From Oscillospiraceae bacterium (lineage in GTDB: Bacteria; Bacillota; Clostridia; Oscillospirales; Ruminococcaceae), in contig JAHHUD010000004.1 of assembly GCA_020024185.1 (NCBI GenBank), forward strand, positions 1 to 41,348: a DNA stretch of 41,348 bases. Direction: 5' to 3'. The notes under the pieces were generated by a model. The model made no database searches, was not told where the DNA came from, and was given only the letters and a program-made list of their open reading frames with translations. The position numbers and the translations under genes were made by a program. This document shows, one piece after another, positions 15,706 to 23,006 of this stretch; within the stretch, counting starts at the first letter, position 1, and each line of letters begins with the position of its first letter.

Positions 15706-16359
15706 TCAAACTCCTAAAAGTTTTACATCTGTATATACAGATTGAACCTTTGGAGAAACATACTTATCTTGATGTATACTTCCAAAGTACCATTTTTTGT
15801 AAGTAACCTTGCTTTCCAACATATCAAAAAAATCCATTTGTGCACTCATTGTATAGCTGCCTAAATTTATAAATCTGCTTATATTTCCACTTGGAATATG
15901 AGTTAACACATAATCTACATTAAAATTATGCTTTTCAAGGTTTGAAATACAGCTATCAAAGTCACTTTGTACAGGCATATATTTATCAGAGTATATATCA
16001 AGCTCAAAATTATCTGTTCCGCCAAAGCAAAGAATTTTTGCATCATCAAGTGTAAATATTTCTCCACGGTGGATATAGAATATTTTACCTTTAACAATTT
16101 CGCTTGCCTTTGCCCCAAAAAAGTCTGTTGTTTCAAACTGTGATAAAGTTTCAAAATCTTCGTTAAGCCCATCTATAAATAAAGTGCGAAATGGCATCTT
16201 TGATATTTTTTTAAGATATTTTTTCTGCTCTTTGCTATTTTTCCAGATAAAACCAAAGTCACCAAGTATAATCAGTGTATCTCCCCTTTTTACTTGTTTA
16301 TATTGTTTATCGTCAAATCTTTCAATCTCACCATGTGTATCCGAAGTTATAAATATCAT
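15706..16359 (-). CDS. Calcineurin-like metallophosphoesterase
   Basis: 217-residue cytosolic phosphoesterase of unknown substrate. The metal-site motifs are recognisable: SDTHG (6-10, Asp7 and His9), GDFGF (33-37, Asp34), THIPSG (153-158, His154) and FGSIHQD (192-198). Two deviate from the family: GNHE is DGLNED (63-68), leaving Asn66, and the usual GHxH is GSIH, with Ser194 where the first His is expected and His196 kept. The two-metal site may therefore be modified. The ORF starts MIFITSDTHG, as close relatives in Clostridia do. It is divergent from the D-alanyl-D-alanine carboxypeptidase gene, with 109 bases between start codons, and stands alone. Confidence 0.85.
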   Translation of the reverse strand: MIFITSDTHGEIERFDDKQYKQVKRGDTLIILGDFGFIWKNSKEQKKYLKKISKMPFRTLFIDGLNEDFETLSQFETTDFFGAKASEIVKGKIFYIHRGEIFTLDDAKILCFGGTDNFELDIYSDKYMPVQSDFDSCISNLEKHNFNVDYVLTHIPSGNISRFINLGSYTMSAQMDFFDMLESKVTYKKWYFGSIHQDKYVSPKVQSVYTDVKLLGV

Positions 16360-16389
16360 ATTTTTCCTTTATTTATTAATATTTGTATG

Positions 16390-16418
16390 GTATAATTTAT
16401 ACTCAAAATGGATAATTT
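16390..16418 (+). promoter_or_regulatory. Possible sigma-F-like promoter of the carboxypeptidase gene
   Basis: GTATA (16390-16394), 15-base spacer, GGATAATTT (16410-16418) resembles the sigma-F forespore consensus GYATA-N15-GGnnAnAnT with one deviation. In B. subtilis dacF is a sigma-F gene. TATACT and TATAAT sequences nearby (16432-16443) could instead be sigma-A -10 boxes, though no good -35 goes with them. Confidence 0.3.
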
Positions 16419-16468
16419 TTTCCATAATTACTATACTATAATATAACATCTCAAGGAGATTGTCTATA

Positions 16469-17899
16469 ATGAAAAAAAAATTAACAGCATTTGCAATGGC
16501 AATTTTAATAGCTTTTTCGGTTGTTATTTTGCCTTTTGCCGTGTCAGCAGAAGACACTGCTGATGAAAATAGCAAAACAGAAGATACCTCTCAAGAGAAT
16601 ACACAGCCAGATACTCCTCAAATCAATACTTCAGCCGATTCTGTCGCAAGATATCAACTTCCATTTGATATGAATGTTGCAAGCTATATACTTGTCAGTC
16701 TTGATACCGGAGAAGTTATTTTTGAAAAAAACTCTCACGAAAAGCGTACTCCTGCGTCTTTAACAAAGCTTCTTACATCTTATGTTGCAATGAAGTATAC
16801 TAAAGACCTTGACGGTACTATGGTTACTGCAAAGCAGAAAGATTTTGATGAAATTTATGGATATAATAGCTCCACAGCTGATATCAGAAAAGATGAAACA
16901 TTATCAATGCGTCAACTTCTTTATGCAATGTTGCTTCCTAGTGCAAATGAAGCAGCTTGTATGGTTGCAAATCATATCGGCAACGGCAGTAGGTCAAATT
17001 TTTGTATGCTTATGAATACCGAGGCAAAAAAGCTTGGTGCAACAGATACAAACTTCTCAAACGCACACGGACTTTTTACAGATAACCACTACACAAGTGC
17101 TTATGATATGTATCTTATTGCAAAAGCCTGTTATGAAACACCTGGCTTTATGGATATAGCAACTACATCAATATATCAAATGCCTGCAAACACAAGGCAC
17201 GCACAGCCTTATAATATTTTTTCAACAATAAAAATGCAAAGTAAAAGTTCTCCTTTTTATCGCAGTTATGTAAAGGGTATGAAAACCGGTTCTTTGCCAG
17301 AAGCAGGCCATAACTTTATTTCTGTATGTCAAAAAAATGGAGAAAGCTATCTTCTTGTTGTTATGGGTGCATTTGCAGACGGCAATTTACTTACAAGCAA
17401 TCTGCCTGCATTTGACGCAACAAGTGCTATAATGGACTATTTCTTTAATGAATTTTCTCTTAAACCGGCAAACAGCCTTGAAAGTCCTGTTTCTGAAGTT
17501 AAACTCAAATACGCAAAAGGTGTAGATAATCTTTTGGTTTATCCAAAATCAGAAGTTTACAGCGTTTTGCCAAATAGTGCAGAAGAAAACAGTTTTCAAA
17601 AGATTTTCAATTTACCAAAAGAAGTTTCTGCTCCTGTAAAAGCAGGTGACACTATCGGTTCTGTAAGTTATTATATTGCAGATAGTCTTGTTGGCACAAC
17701 AGAGCTTGTTTGTGCAGAAAGCTACGAAAGAGATTTTATTATATTTTTGGTGGAAAAATTAAAAGAAGCATTGAACAGCTTATATTTTAGAGTGGTTGTT
17801 ATTGTAACTCTTGTTCTTATTGTTGCATTTATTATCTTTCAGATTTATCTTGGTAAAAAGTACGAAAAAATGCAAAAAATACACCGTAGAACAAAATAA
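16469..17899 (+). CDS. D-alanyl-D-alanine carboxypeptidase (PBP5/DacF family)
   Basis: Removes the terminal D-Ala from peptidoglycan stem peptides outside the membrane. 476 residues. A signal peptide (MKKKLTAFAMAILIAFSVVI to about VSA-27) is followed by a Ser/Thr/Asp/Glu-rich linker to about 58. The S11 serine-peptidase domain contains SLTK (97-100, nucleophile Ser97 and Lys100), SAN (158-160) and KTG (272-274). A small C-terminal PBP5-like beta domain follows. Instead of the usual amphipathic anchor there is a true membrane helix (about 436-458) and a short basic tail. The ATG at 16469 was chosen over an upstream in-frame TTG because AAGGAG is 10 bases before it and the signal peptide begins there. 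Whether it is the vegetative or the sporulation enzyme is open. Confidence 0.92.
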   Translation: MKKKLTAFAMAILIAFSVVILPFAVSAEDTADENSKTEDTSQENTQPDTPQINTSADSVARYQLPFDMNVASYILVSLDTGEVIFEKNSHEKRTPASLTKLLTSYVAMKYTKDLDGTMVTAKQKDFDEIYGYNSSTADIRKDETLSMRQLLYAMLLPSANEAACMVANHIGNGSRSNFCMLMNTEAKKLGATDTNFSNAHGLFTDNHYTSAYDMYLIAKACYETPGFMDIATTSIYQMPANTRHAQPYNIFSTIKMQSKSSPFYRSYVKGMKTGSLPEAGHNFISVCQKNGESYLLVVMGAFADGNLLTSNLPAFDATSAIMDYFFNEFSLKPANSLESPVSEVKLKYAKGVDNLLVYPKSEVYSVLPNSAEENSFQKIFNLPKEVSAPVKAGDTIGSVSYYIADSLVGTTELVCAESYERDFIIFLVEKLKEALNSLYFRVVVIVTLVLIVAFIIFQIYLGKKYEKMQKIHRRTK

Positions 17900-17941
17900 C
17901 ATCTTACAACTAGATAAACAAATAAAAAGATTTAAAAGTAT

Positions 17942-18478
17942 ATGGAACACAAAATTTATGTAATACTAAGCAAGTCAAACACTTTAATGGCAAAAGCAGT
18001 TAGATTATATACCCGCAAAACATATAGTCACACATCTCTTGCTCTTGACATCTCTCTTTCAACCTTTTATTCCTTTGGCAGAAGAAATCCCAGATTTATG
18101 CTTCCGGGAGGATTTATTATAGAAGGTGTTAAAAGTGGTTTTTTTAAGCTGCACCCAAAAACACAAATATGTGTTCTTGAGGCCAGTATAACTGACAAGC
18201 AATTAGAGGATATAAAGCAAAGACTTAAACCTTTTATAGATAACCCCCTTAAATATAAATATAATATATTAGGTATTATTCCAACAATGCTTGGTATATC
18301 TTATAAAAGAAAAAAACACTTTTTATGCAGTACATTTGTTGCCTATATATTATATAACTGTTTTAAATTTAAAAAAGATTACACCCTTGTTTATCCGGAA
18401 GACTTCTTTAAATTAGGGCTGAAAAAAATTTATGAAGGAGATGCTCAAAGTTATGACAAAAGCAAGTTTTTCTGTTAA
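17942..18478 (+). CDS. Permuted papain-like (YiiX/NlpC-P60-type) hydrolase-fold protein
   Basis: 178 residues without signal peptide. The arrangement is that of circularly permuted NlpC/P60 (YiiX/YaeF) proteins: an N-terminal strand (KIYVILSKSNTLMAKAVRLYT), then the conserved His in YSHTSLALD (His30), and the catalytic Cys only later in HFLCSTFVAYIL (Cys129). Families of this fold cleave or exchange amide or thioester bonds in peptides or lipids; the substrate here is unknown. The ribosome site is weak (AAAAGATTTAAAAG). The gene overlaps the start of pncB by 26 bases, so translation of the two is probably coupled. Confidence 0.75.
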   Translation: MEHKIYVILSKSNTLMAKAVRLYTRKTYSHTSLALDISLSTFYSFGRRNPRFMLPGGFIIEGVKSGFFKLHPKTQICVLEASITDKQLEDIKQRLKPFIDNPLKYKYNILGIIPTMLGISYKRKKHFLCSTFVAYILYNCFKFKKDYTLVYPEDFFKLGLKKIYEGDAQSYDKSKFFC

Positions 18479-19916
18479 AGACCCACGAAATTTATCTATC
18501 TTAACAGATTTTTATGAATTAACAATGGCAAATGGATTTTTTCAAAGTGGCTTAAAAGATGTTATCGGTGTCTATGATATATTTTATCGCAAAGTTCCGG
18601 ATAATGGCGGTTTTTCTATTTTCTGTGGTTTGGAGCAAGCTATTGAATACCTTGAAAATCTGAGTTTTTCCAAAGATGATATAGAATATTTACAAAGCAA
18701 AAATATGTTCAGCAAAGAATTTTTGGACTATCTTTATAACTTTAAATTTTGCTGTAATGTTTGGTCTGTTAAAGAAGGTACTCCTATTTTCCCAAAAGAG
18801 CCTACTTTTGTTGTGGAAGGGCCGGTTATTCAAGCCCAATTATTAGAAACCACTTTGCTTATTCTTATGAATCATCAAACTCTGATTGCAACAAAAGCAA
18901 ACAGAATTGTACGCAGTGCAATGGGCAGACCTGTTCAAGAATTTGGTGCAAGACGTGCACAAGGCGTAGACGCTGCAAATTATGGCGCAAGAGCCGCTTA
19001 TATTGGTGGCTGTGCATCATCATCAAATACAATGATGGAACGAGATATGGGCATTCCTGCCTCCGGTACAATGGCTCACAGTTGGGTGCAGATGTTTAAC
19101 AGTGAATATGAAGCTTTTAAAGCTTATGCTACACTCTACCCTGACTCCACTGTTCTTTTAATAGATACATACAATGTTTTGAAAAGTGGTGTCCCAAATG
19201 CCATAAAAGTTTTTGACGAAGTTCTAACACCTCTTGGTAAAAGACCGATAGGTGTAAGAATTGACAGTGGCGATATATCCTATCTTTCAAAAAAAGTAAG
19301 AAAAATGCTTGATGATGCAGGATATAGTGATGTAAAAATCATCGTTTCAAATTCTCTTGATGAATATATTATAAGAGAACTTCTTGTTAATGACGCAAAA
19401 ATTGATTGTTTTGGTGTTGGCGAAAGTTTGATAACAAGCAGAACAACTCCTATTTTAGGTGGGGTTTATAAACTTGTTGCAATAAAAAATAATGACGGCA
19501 GTTATACTCCAAAAATCAAAATAAGTGCAAGCATGGAGAAAATAACACTGCCTTATCTTAAACAAGTTTATCGTATTTATTCAAAAGATACAGGCAAGGC
19601 TCTTGCAGACTATGTTGCGATACATGATGAGATTATTGAAAATAGTGATGAAATTACTATTTTTTCTCCAACAGAACCTTGGAAAAAACAGACACTTAAA
19701 AATATAGAAATAAAACCACTTCTTATTCCAATATTTAAAAACGGCAAAAAAGTATATGAAAGTCCATCTCTTGATGAGATAAAAGAATATACACAAAATC
19801 AGCTTGATACACTATGGGACGAGCTTAAACGCCTTGAATATCCACACCAATATTATGTGGACTATTCTTATAAGCTTTGGAGTGAGCAAGTGAGACTGCT
19901 TAAAGAAAATCAATAA
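18453..19916 (+). CDS. pncB: Nicotinate phosphoribosyltransferase
   Basis: Salvages nicotinate to nicotinate mononucleotide using PRPP and ATP for NAD synthesis. 487 residues from the ATG at 18453. Typical sequences are LTDFYELTMANGFF (17-30), FGARRAQGVDAANYGARAAY (164-183, PRPP/phosphate binding) and GTMAHSWV (205-212), whose His209 corresponds to the autophosphorylated histidine. The barrel motif VRIDSGDISYLSKKVR follows. The start is placed at 18453 because AAGGAG (18435-18440) is 12 bases upstream; ATGs at 18432 and 18441 overlap or touch that site. The start region lies inside the preceding gene. A terminator at 19923-19958 ends the unit. Confidence 0.95.
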   Translation: MTKASFSVKDPRNLSILTDFYELTMANGFFQSGLKDVIGVYDIFYRKVPDNGGFSIFCGLEQAIEYLENLSFSKDDIEYLQSKNMFSKEFLDYLYNFKFCCNVWSVKEGTPIFPKEPTFVVEGPVIQAQLLETTLLILMNHQTLIATKANRIVRSAMGRPVQEFGARRAQGVDAANYGARAAYIGGCASSSNTMMERDMGIPASGTMAHSWVQMFNSEYEAFKAYATLYPDSTVLLIDTYNVLKSGVPNAIKVFDEVLTPLGKRPIGVRIDSGDISYLSKKVRKMLDDAGYSDVKIIVSNSLDEYIIRELLVNDAKIDCFGVGESLITSRTTPILGGVYKLVAIKNNDGSYTPKIKISASMEKITLPYLKQVYRIYSKDTGKALADYVAIHDEIIENSDEITIFSPTEPWKKQTLKNIEIKPLLIPIFKNGKKVYESPSLDEIKEYTQNQLDTLWDELKRLEYPHQYYVDYSYKLWSEQVRLLKENQ

Positions 19917-19922
19917 TGTTTT

Positions 19923-19958
19923 ACAGGACGGATAAATATATTCGTCCTGTATTTTATT
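19923..19958 (+). terminator. Intrinsic terminator of pncB
   Basis: ACAGGACG (19923-19930) and CGTCCTGT (19943-19950) with a 12-base loop, followed by ATTTTATT. Confidence 0.8.
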
Positions 19959-19960
19959 GC

Positions 19961-19993
19961 AAAGAAAAAGGATAGTATCTTTTGATACTATCC
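19961..19993 (-). terminator. Intrinsic terminator of spo0A
   Basis: GGATAGTATC (19970-19979) and GATACTATCC (19984-19993) form a perfect 10-pair stem with a four-base loop. The A-rich stretch 19961-19969 gives a U-tract on the minus strand. Confidence 0.88.
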
Positions 19994-20006
19994 CAAAAAG
20001 ATTAAA

Positions 20007-20771
20007 TTATGATACAACTTTTTGTTTTCTTTGGGCAAGACGCATTCTGTCTGCAATCATTGCTATAAACTCTGAGTTTGTTGGCTTACCACGCATATTG
20101 TTTATAGTATATCCAAAGTAATCATTCATTGTTTCCACATTGCCACGGTCCCATGCTACTTCTATAGCGTGTCGAATAGCCCTTTCAACTCGACTTGCTG
20201 TAGTATTATTTAATTTTGCAATGTCTGGATACAATCTCTTAGTAACAAGGCTTATAACCTCCGGTTCGTTAACCACCATTATTATTGATTGTCTTAAAAA
20301 ACTATAGCCTTTAATGTGAGCTGGTACTCCCATTGTATGTAAAATTTCACTTACCTGATATTCAAGGTCAGACTCTTTTACCTGTTTTGTCAAATCCGCA
20401 CCCAAAAGAGTTTGTGCTCTGTCCAGTGCAAATTCATAAGAATAAGGCTTTAAAAAATAATAATCAAATCCAGCTTCCATAATCTGACAAGCAATTTTGT
20501 CATTATCAAATGAACTGGTTGCAAAAAATAATTTTGGTGATTTCTCCATTCCTTCGCAAGCTTTTTTTACACCTATTGCATCTATTGAGGAAAGAAATAC
20601 ATCTAAAAAAACTATATCCGGCTTTATAGTTTCAATAGCCTGAAGTACTTCCTTTCCGTTTTTAGAACAATAGTACGTCTTAATTCCTTTGCTATCAAAA
20701 AAATGCTTGCTTGCTGAAATAATTTCAGCTGACTGTTCACTGAATAAAATTCTCAGTTCGTTGTCGATCAT
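20007..20771 (-). CDS. spo0A: Sporulation response regulator Spo0A (atypical receiver)
   Basis: Master regulator of entry into sporulation. 254 residues. The receiver domain (1-120) keeps the phospho-acceptor Asp57 (VFLDVFL), the switch Thr85 (FATS) and Lys108 (FLKPY). The acidic pair that normally binds Mg2+ (DD in VADDNREL of B. subtilis) is Ser11-Glu12 here, and the Pro after the acceptor site is missing. The Spo0A-specific DNA-binding domain (about 135-254) is well conserved: LHTMGVPAHIKGYSFLRQSI, then the recognition region NNTTASRVERAIRHAIEVAW and GKPTNSEFIAMIADRMRL. The ATG has AGGAGAG 12 bases upstream. Tandem 0A boxes and a promoter lie in the 154-base gap to ispDF. It is the last gene of the spoIVB to spo0A block. 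Confidence 0.93.
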   Translation of the reverse strand: MIDNELRILFSEQSAEIISASKHFFDSKGIKTYYCSKNGKEVLQAIETIKPDIVFLDVFLSSIDAIGVKKACEGMEKSPKLFFATSSFDNDKIACQIMEAGFDYYFLKPYSYEFALDRAQTLLGADLTKQVKESDLEYQVSEILHTMGVPAHIKGYSFLRQSIIMVVNEPEVISLVTKRLYPDIAKLNNTTASRVERAIRHAIEVAWDRGNVETMNDYFGYTINNMRGKPTNSEFIAMIADRMRLAQRKQKVVS

Positions 20772-20826
20772 GATAAAATAATCTCTCCTAAAGCATTAAT
20801 TTAACAGCCCTTTATAAACCTCTGTT

Positions 20827-20856
20827 ATGATAGCACATATTAGTTTATAAATTCAA
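20827..20856 (-). promoter_or_regulatory. Promoter of spo0A
   Basis: TTGAAT (20856-20851), 18-base spacer, TATCAT (20832-20827) preceded by TGC (extended -10) on the minus strand, about 55 bases before the spo0A ATG and 25 bases downstream of the 0A boxes. Confidence 0.55.
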
Positions 20857-20880
20857 CCTTTTAGATTTTATCGTGTAAAT

Positions 20881-20897
20881 TTCGACATTATTCGACA
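20881..20897 (-). promoter_or_regulatory. Tandem perfect 0A boxes upstream of spo0A
   Basis: On the minus strand TGTCGAA occurs at 20897-20891 and again at 20887-20881, a 10-base period, so two Spo0A molecules would bind the same DNA face. They lie at about -50 to -75 relative to the predicted start, fitting autoregulation of spo0A. TGTCGAA is the established consensus. Confidence 0.8.
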
Positions 20898-20925
20898 AAA
20901 TATTTTTGAATAACTTTGTTATATT

Positions 20926-22047
20926 TTATATATTTATCAAACATACTGAATGTACAGCGATGCCGTCACCACTTCCTGTAAAGCCCAATTTTTCTTCTGT
21001 TGTTGCTTTTACAGACACTTTATCTACATCAATTTCCAAAACTTTTGCAATATTTTCTCTCATTGTTTGTATAAAACCTGCAAGTTTTGGCTTTTGACAA
21101 ATAATTGTACTGTCTATATTTTCAATAGTTGCCCCTTTTTCTTTTATCAACTTGTTTACACAAGATAATAAAAATAAGCTATCTGCACCCTTATATTGCT
21201 CCTCTGTATCAGGAAAATGTTTTCCGATATCCCCAAGTGCCAATGCTCCAAGCAATGCGTCCATTATTGCATGTGTTAAAACATCAGCATCAGAGTGCCC
21301 CAAAAGACCTTTTTCATATTCAATTTCAACACCACCCAGAATTAACTTTCTATCTTCAACAAGGCGATGTACATCATATCCGTGACCAATTCTCATTTTA
21401 TTTTCCTTTCTTATATCTTCTTTTGTTGTTATTTTATAATTATCATAGCTACCTTCACATATTGCAACTTTAAATCCTGCATTTTCAAAAAGCTGTGCGT
21501 CATCTGTAATGGTAAAATCCTCGTTATTTTCTAATAGTTTCTTGTATGTATCAACGCAAAAAACTTGTGGAGTTTGTGTTATAAACAGCTTATCTCTTTT
21601 TAGCGAAGTTTTTACAACATTGTTATTTCCCATTTTTATTGTATCTTTAACCGGCACACATGGTATTGCCGCTTTTGTTTTATCTGCATTGATTATAGTA
21701 TTTGTGATTATTTCATCACTTACAAAAGGTCTTGCCCCGTCATGCACTGCCACAAGTCCACTTGTTTTTATTTCTTTAAGCCCATTTGCAACACTTTCTG
21801 CACGTTCACTGCCACCTTTTACAACGCAAATAACTTTTTTATACTTTTGTGCAATTTCTTTTATATCATCAATATTATCCCCTGCAACAAGGATAATGTC
21901 ATCTATAAGTTTATTATTTTCAAAAGCCTGCACAGATTTTTCTACAACCGGAACGCCGTCAATCTTGTAAAGCATTTTATCAAATCCAATACGTCTGCCT
22001 TTTCCCGCTGCCACAATAACTGCATAAATCTTCTTATTATTATACAT
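20926..22047 (-). CDS. ispDF: Bifunctional IspD/IspF enzyme of the MEP pathway
   Basis: One 373-residue chain combining two non-consecutive steps of isoprenoid precursor synthesis. The IspD part (1 to about 215) transfers CMP to methylerythritol phosphate; it has AVIVAAGKGRRIGFDK (9-24), HDGARPF (102-108) and ITQTPQVF. The IspF part (218-373) makes the cyclic diphosphate; it opens with MRIGHGYDVHRL, giving the zinc ligands Asp224 and His226, and LLGHSDADVLTHAIMDALLG with His251. The C-terminus has ATTEEKLGFTGSGDGIAVH. The junction falls exactly where a free IspF would start. The fused form is known in several bacterial groups. A promoter at 22098-22126 overlaps the end of the upstream gene. 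Confidence 0.95.
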   Translation of the reverse strand: MYNNKKIYAVIVAAGKGRRIGFDKMLYKIDGVPVVEKSVQAFENNKLIDDIILVAGDNIDDIKEIAQKYKKVICVVKGGSERAESVANGLKEIKTSGLVAVHDGARPFVSDEIITNTIINADKTKAAIPCVPVKDTIKMGNNNVVKTSLKRDKLFITQTPQVFCVDTYKKLLENNEDFTITDDAQLFENAGFKVAICEGSYDNYKITTKEDIRKENKMRIGHGYDVHRLVEDRKLILGGVEIEYEKGLLGHSDADVLTHAIMDALLGALALGDIGKHFPDTEEQYKGADSLFLLSCVNKLIKEKGATIENIDSTIICQKPKLAGFIQTMRENIAKVLEIDVDKVSVKATTEEKLGFTGSGDGIAVHSVCLINI

Positions 22048-22097
22048 ATATTTTCCCCTTTATTTTTAAAAATAAAAGAATATTACTTCTGATTTCA

Positions 22098-22126
22098 ATT
22101 ATACTCAAAACAACTGTCAAAGACAA
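22098..22126 (-). promoter_or_regulatory. Sigma-A promoter of ispDF
   Basis: TTGTCT (22126-22121), 17-base spacer, TATAAT (22103-22098) on the minus strand. It overlaps the stop codon of the EcsC-family gene and lies about 50 bases before the ispDF ATG. Confidence 0.55.
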
Positions 22127-22920
22127 TTTGAAATAATTTCATTATTCTTTTTTCTATTTATCAAAAAGCGTTTATAATACTTTATTTTTGCGTAATCCAA
22201 TACTTGTTTTGTATAGACAAAATCATAAGCACCACCAACTGCTCCAACAATTGGCACCCCTTGCAAAAACTTCATATACAAAAGTTCTCCTGAAAGGCAA
22301 TTTGCTGTTTTGGAAATATTATCTTCAACAGAAATATACTGCTGTGTATATCCGTTTTTAATAAAAAATTCCACTTCCTTGTCGGCTTTTTCAAAGTCTT
22401 CACCTGTGGATAAAGCACCCTGTATCAAAAGCAAAATAAAGTGTTTTTCCTCTTGTGTGTTATAATCATATCCGTAATTTAAACTTATTTGATATATACT
22501 TTTAAGCATAATAGCTGTAAAAAGTGCTATATCCGGCAATCCTATACCCAAAACTCCAAGACTAACACCACTTACACCACTTATTGCAAGATTTATTTTA
22601 TCTGATGAAGATTTATTAAAAGTTTTTAGACTTTTTCTGTTATTCTTTATATCTGCTATATAAGAATTTATTTTATAATTATCATCAATTTTCCCCTTGT
22701 TGTAGGTTTTTTCTATTACGCCTGTTCCCTTTGAGAAAATTGTATTAAAAGCTTTTGTAAATGCCGTATTTAGTGTTTTTTGCAAACCCTGAGGTACTTT
22801 ATCTGATAAAAATTCATCTAGTTTAGATGATTTTTTGTTTAATTTTTTGTTTATAAGTGATTGCTCTTTTTTGTATAATTTTTTCAGTTCTTTATCAATG
22901 GGAGAAATTTTTTTAAACAT
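22117..22920 (-). CDS. EcsC family protein
   Basis: 267 residues matching the EcsC family by the block LGVLGIGLPDIALFTAIMLKSI followed by NYGYDYNTQEEKHFILLLIQGAL. The N-terminal 105 residues are rich in Lys, Ser and Asn and probably cytosolic. A hydrophobic stretch (about 110-146) may associate with or cross the membrane, and a second Gly/Val-rich segment (GVPIVGAVGGAYDFVYT) lies near 220-236. EcsC of B. subtilis belongs to the ecs transporter operon affecting secretion and competence, but this copy is not next to EcsA/EcsB genes. Its role beside spo0A and ispDF is unknown. GGAGG is placed well before the ATG, and an extended -10 (TGATATAAT on the minus strand, ending at 22942) lies upstream. 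Confidence 0.8.
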   Translation of the reverse strand: MFKKISPIDKELKKLYKKEQSLINKKLNKKSSKLDEFLSDKVPQGLQKTLNTAFTKAFNTIFSKGTGVIEKTYNKGKIDDNYKINSYIADIKNNRKSLKTFNKSSSDKINLAISGVSGVSLGVLGIGLPDIALFTAIMLKSIYQISLNYGYDYNTQEEKHFILLLIQGALSTGEDFEKADKEVEFFIKNGYTQQYISVEDNISKTANCLSGELLYMKFLQGVPIVGAVGGAYDFVYTKQVLDYAKIKYYKRFLINRKKNNEIISNCL

Positions 22921-22970
22921 AATATACCTCCTTTTTGCAAAATTATATCATATATTTATAGTTATATATA

Positions 22971-23000
22971 CAAAATCCCGACAACCTTATGATTGTCGGG
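22971..23000 (-). terminator. Intrinsic terminator of the GT2 gene
   Basis: CCCGACAA (22977-22984) and TTGTCGGG (22993-23000) form a perfect 8-pair stem; the following minus-strand tract ATTTTGTAT is only moderately U-rich. Confidence 0.7.
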
Positions 23001-23006
23001 TAAATT

